Positions 61,823 to 64,000 of a DNA stretch of 64,000 bases are shown here, piece by piece (position 1 is the stretch's first letter; every line of letters begins with the position of its first letter). A program made the translations under genes and the position numbers. The stretch spans positions 1 to 64,000 of the forward strand of contig JAKJER010000028.1 in NCBI GenBank assembly GCA_022705325.1. The letters are read 5' to 3'. The notes beneath the pieces were generated by a model. That model saw only the letters and a list, made by a program, of their open reading frames with translations. It was not told the origin of the DNA and did no database searches. Origin of the DNA: Planctomycetota bacterium (GTDB taxonomy: Bacteria > Planctomycetota > Phycisphaerae > SM23-33).

Positions 61823-61904
61823 GGGCCAGGGAACAGGGACTAGGAAATAGGGAGTAGGGAACAGGGACTAGGGAATAGGGGAAAGGGACGAGGGAATAGG
61901 AATC
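61814..61904. repeat. Heptamer repeat tract (AGGGANN)
   Basis: About 13 units of 7 bp in register, such as AGGGAAC, AGGGACT, AGGAAAT, AGGGAGT and AGGGAAT, on the plus strand. The order AGGGAAC-AGGGACT repeats after 28 bp. The tract begins inside the 3' end of the PpiC gene and includes its stop codon. This resembles short tandem repeated repetitive sequences known from cyanobacteria. Confidence 0.85.
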
Positions 61905-62011
61905 GGGAGGCGATCGCCAGTCGCGAATTGCTGGTCCGTCGTGCCAGCCTGCTGGAGTGTGATAGGATGTCAGGGCGGGCCGGCGTCGTCAGGGCCGGCC
62001 CCGGAGACCCC

Positions 62012-63448
62012 ATGCTGATAGTCGTTCTGATTGCGTTCGTGGTGGCGCTGACGCTGATCCAGCCGCCGATCGCGGATAATCTGCTGGCCCCCTCGTGGAT
62101 TACCGCGGTGGCGGCTGCGGCGTATCTGCTGCTGGCCGCCGCGCTGACGGCAGCCAACACCGCCTCCGCGGTCAGGCGGCTGAAGGAGGGCGCGGGCGTC
62201 CGCCGCAGGGGCCCCTTCACCGCCCTGCTGTCGGGCCTGGAGCAGTTCTGGCTCATCGGCGGCCTGGCGATACTCATCTTCGCGGGCTACGGGCAGTGGG
62301 CCATGTTCGACCTGAACGTCGCCGGCACGGCCCTGGTCGACCTGCCCCTGCTGAGCAAGCTGGTGGTGCTCGCCCCGTTCGTCGTGGCGGTCGCCCTCTG
62401 CTGGCTCATCGACTATCCCCTGCACAAGGCCATCCGCCAGCGGGTCTACAAAAGCGAGCTGGCAGCCGGTCGGCCCGCCAAGCCCCCCTGGACGCGCGGG
62501 CAGTATCTGGCCTACAACTTCCGCCACCACCTGTTGTTCGTGGCCGCCCCGGTCCTGCTGATCCTGCTGGTCAAAGACCTGTTCATGCTGTACGCGGCGC
62601 CGGTCCTTGAGCCGGCGCTGGGGGCCTATGCCGACCTGGTGCTGCTTGGGGCGATCCTTCTGGTGGCCGGCGGGGTGTTCCTGACCGCGCCGCTCATGCT
62701 GGTGCGGATCTGGCACACCCAGTCCATGCCCGACGGGCCGCTGCGCCGCGAGCTGGACCAGGCGATGGCCCGCATGCACCTGCGATGCCGCGACATCCTG
62801 ATCTGGAAGTCGGACTCCGCCATCGCCAACGCCGGCGTCATGGGCCTGGTGGGGCGCTTCCGGTACGTCCTGCTCAGCGATCTGCTGCTGGAGAACATCG
62901 ACCTGGGCGAGATCAAGGCCATCTTCGCCCACGAGGCCGGGCACATCGTCCACCACCACATCTTCTATTCCGCCCTGTTCGCCTTCGCCAGCGTCGGCCT
63001 GTGCGGGGCCGCCGGAGACGTGATCCATTCCCTGGCCCACGCGGAGTGGCTGGCGGAGGTGGCTACCCTGGCCTTGCTGGCCCTGGCCTGGTGGCTGGGC
63101 TTCGGCTTCATCAGCCGGCGCTTCGAGCGCCAAAGCGACGTCGTCGGCGCGTGGCTGGCCAGCCGCGACTTCGTCCACACCCCCGGCGATGACCTGGTCA
63201 CGCTCGACGGCGCCCTCACCTTCGCCCGGGCGCTGGAGCGGGTGGCTGTGCTCAACGGCATCGCGCCCGGCCACCGCAACTGGCGCCACGGCTCGATCAG
63301 CGACCGCATCCAGTACATCCTCGACCTGGCCCGCCACGCCCGCAGCCGCCAGGGCATCGACCGCGTCGTCCGCCGCGTCAAGCTCATGCTGTGGGCCCTG
63401 GCGTTCGTGGCCGTCGCCATCGTGAGCTGGCAGCTTATGGGGGCGTGA
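62012..63448 (+). CDS. M48-family membrane metalloprotease
   Basis: 478 residues from the ATG at 62012, behind GGAG; an ATG at 61967 is an alternative start. There are five or six hydrophobic segments in the first ~250 residues (LIVVLIAFVVALTLI, AAAYLLLAAALTAAN and later), then the zinc protease site IFAHEAGHIVHHH, with the third ligand Glu in SRRFERQSDVVGAW. Another membrane pair lies between them. It is an Ste24/HtpX-like peptidase with its active site at the cytoplasmic face, probably for quality control of membrane proteins. In many planctomycetes such genes stand alone, as here. Confidence 0.9.
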   Translation: MLIVVLIAFVVALTLIQPPIADNLLAPSWITAVAAAAYLLLAAALTAANTASAVRRLKEGAGVRRRGPFTALLSGLEQFWLIGGLAILIFAGYGQWAMFDLNVAGTALVDLPLLSKLVVLAPFVVAVALCWLIDYPLHKAIRQRVYKSELAAGRPAKPPWTRGQYLAYNFRHHLLFVAAPVLLILLVKDLFMLYAAPVLEPALGAYADLVLLGAILLVAGGVFLTAPLMLVRIWHTQSMPDGPLRRELDQAMARMHLRCRDILIWKSDSAIANAGVMGLVGRFRYVLLSDLLLENIDLGEIKAIFAHEAGHIVHHHIFYSALFAFASVGLCGAAGDVIHSLAHAEWLAEVATLALLALAWWLGFGFISRRFERQSDVVGAWLASRDFVHTPGDDLVTLDGALTFARALERVAVLNGIAPGHRNWRHGSISDRIQYILDLARHARSRQGIDRVVRRVKLMLWALAFVAVAIVSWQLMGA

Positions 63449-63568
63449 ATCACCAGGATCGCCACGAACACAAAGAAGAAAACAGATCACAAAGACCGGT
63501 CCTCCGTGGCCAACCTTCTTCGTGATCTCTATATTTGTTCTTTGTGGTCTGGGTGTTCTTGGTGATTC
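63447..63568. repeat. Long imperfect inverted repeat
   Basis: A left arm rich in CACAAAGA/CACGAACA words (63447-63496) pairs with a right arm of TTCTTCGTG/CTTTGTGG words (63515-63568). The outermost 9 bp (GAATCACCA) match perfectly and the remainder matches with gaps. It fills the gap between the protease and SDR genes, overlaps the protease stop, and is a candidate dispersed repeat family member. Confidence 0.6.
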
Positions 63569-63578
63569 GGGAGCCTCA

Positions 63579-64000
63579 ATGGCTGAAGCGTCTGCTCAAC
63601 CAGTCGCCGTCGTCACCGGCGCCTCCAGCGGCATCGGGCGCGAGATCGCCGTCGCCCTGGCTGCCAAGGGCTACCACGTGGTCCTGGCGGCCCGGCGCGA
63701 GGACAAGCTCAGCCAGACCGCCGACCTGTGCCGCCGGGAACACGCCCGGCATTTCGCCGGGCGGGAGGATGCCGCCTCCGTCATCGCCCACCCCGCCGAC
63801 GTGTCCGTCCGCGAGCAGGTCGAGGACCTGGTCGACTCGACCGTCCGGCGGCTGGGACGCCTGGACGTGATGGTCAACAACGCCGGCAGCGGGCTCTTCG
63901 GCCGGGTGCACGAGCTGGACGAATCCGCCGTGCGGCGCCTGTTCGACGTGAACTTCTACGGCGCGCTGTACGGCTGCCAGGCCGCCGCCCGCGCCATGAT
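63579..64000 (+). CDS. Short-chain dehydrogenase/reductase (3' end missing)
   Basis: The frame starts at ATG 63579 and runs off the right edge after ~140 residues. The cofactor motif is VVTGASSGIGREIA near the N-terminus (TGxxxGIG), with the NNAG motif in DVMVNNAGSGLFG. The AARRE pattern after beta-2 (VVLAARREDKL) suggests preference for NADP(H) over NAD. The catalytic Ser and YxxxK lie beyond the window. It is a classical SDR with substrate unknown. The start is just after the inverted repeat at 63447-63568. Confidence 0.9.
   Translation, partial: MAEASAQPVAVVTGASSGIGREIAVALAAKGYHVVLAARREDKLSQTADLCRREHARHFAGREDAASVIAHPADVSVREQVEDLVDSTVRRLGRLDVMVNNAGSGLFGRVHELDESAVRRLFDVNFYGALYGCQAAARAM

Noticed and set aside
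61814..61904. CRISPR array
   Set aside because: The repeats are 7 bp, contiguous and without unique spacers. No cas gene is in the window, and no other array was seen.

Overview
The window is about two-thirds GC and almost certainly comes from a chromosome of the Planctomycetota (a Phycisphaerae-like lineage fits best; this is inferred from gene content, not from a marker gene). Pointers are the two S1 sulfatases, the Tat-exported sugar-isomerase-like proteins, the DUF4838/DUF4091 proteins, the GH29 and GH95 fucosidases, the type III glutamine synthetase, and an rsmH gene with no cell-division/murein neighbours. Most long reading frames antisense to genes are GC-driven shadows and are left out.

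Layout. 1-3410 is the 3' part of a giant Ig/cadherin-like repeat surface protein. 3605-5435 is a tRNA-Arg(CCU) with a decayed tyrosine integrase, an MBL-fold hydrolase and a displaced copy of the tRNA 3' end, which looks like the scar of an integrated element. 5492-11489 holds a HEAT-repeat protein and a moxR/DUF58/transglutaminase operon. 11677-21343 holds two sulfatases, a receiver-like protein overlapping a GGDEF diguanylate cyclase, an L-fucose-isomerase-like exported protein, pgi and an orphan histidine kinase. 21404-23712 holds a candidate small RNA, rsmH and queA. 24058-33866 holds a small ORF, a DUF4091 protein, a sugar isomerase/epimerase-like protein, a four-PAS histidine kinase, a HAD phosphatase, a uroporphyrinogen-decarboxylase-like protein and a small patch of hypothetical genes.

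33886-43005 holds an exported double-domain carbon-nitrogen hydrolase, a four-gene surface-polysaccharide operon (nucleotidyltransferase, epimerase, DegT-type aminotransferase, GT4 glycosyltransferase), another exported TIM-barrel protein, a MITE-like relic and a second moxR with a DUF2752 partner. 43200-57721 is the densest glycan region: GH95, TIM barrel, DUF2461, two tandem DUF4838 proteins, a lyxose-isomerase-like cupin, a second exported double nitrilase and GH29-LamG. 58073-64000 holds glnN behind a sigma-54-type promoter, a PpiC lipoprotein, an M48 protease and the start of an SDR gene.

Taken together the exported enzymes suggest use of sulfated, fucose-containing glycans: sulfatases remove sulfate, GH95 and GH29 release fucose-like sugars, and exported isomerase-like proteins plus cytoplasmic Pgi and HAD enzymes handle the sugars. 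This is inference from families; no transporter or regulator is linked in the window. Non-coding structure is unusually rich: a period-7 repeat tract at a gene end and another spanning a gene junction, large hairpins without U-tracts at gene ends, paired GGA-loop hairpins, a DnaA-box-like cluster, a sigma-54 promoter and a compact sRNA-like transcription unit.
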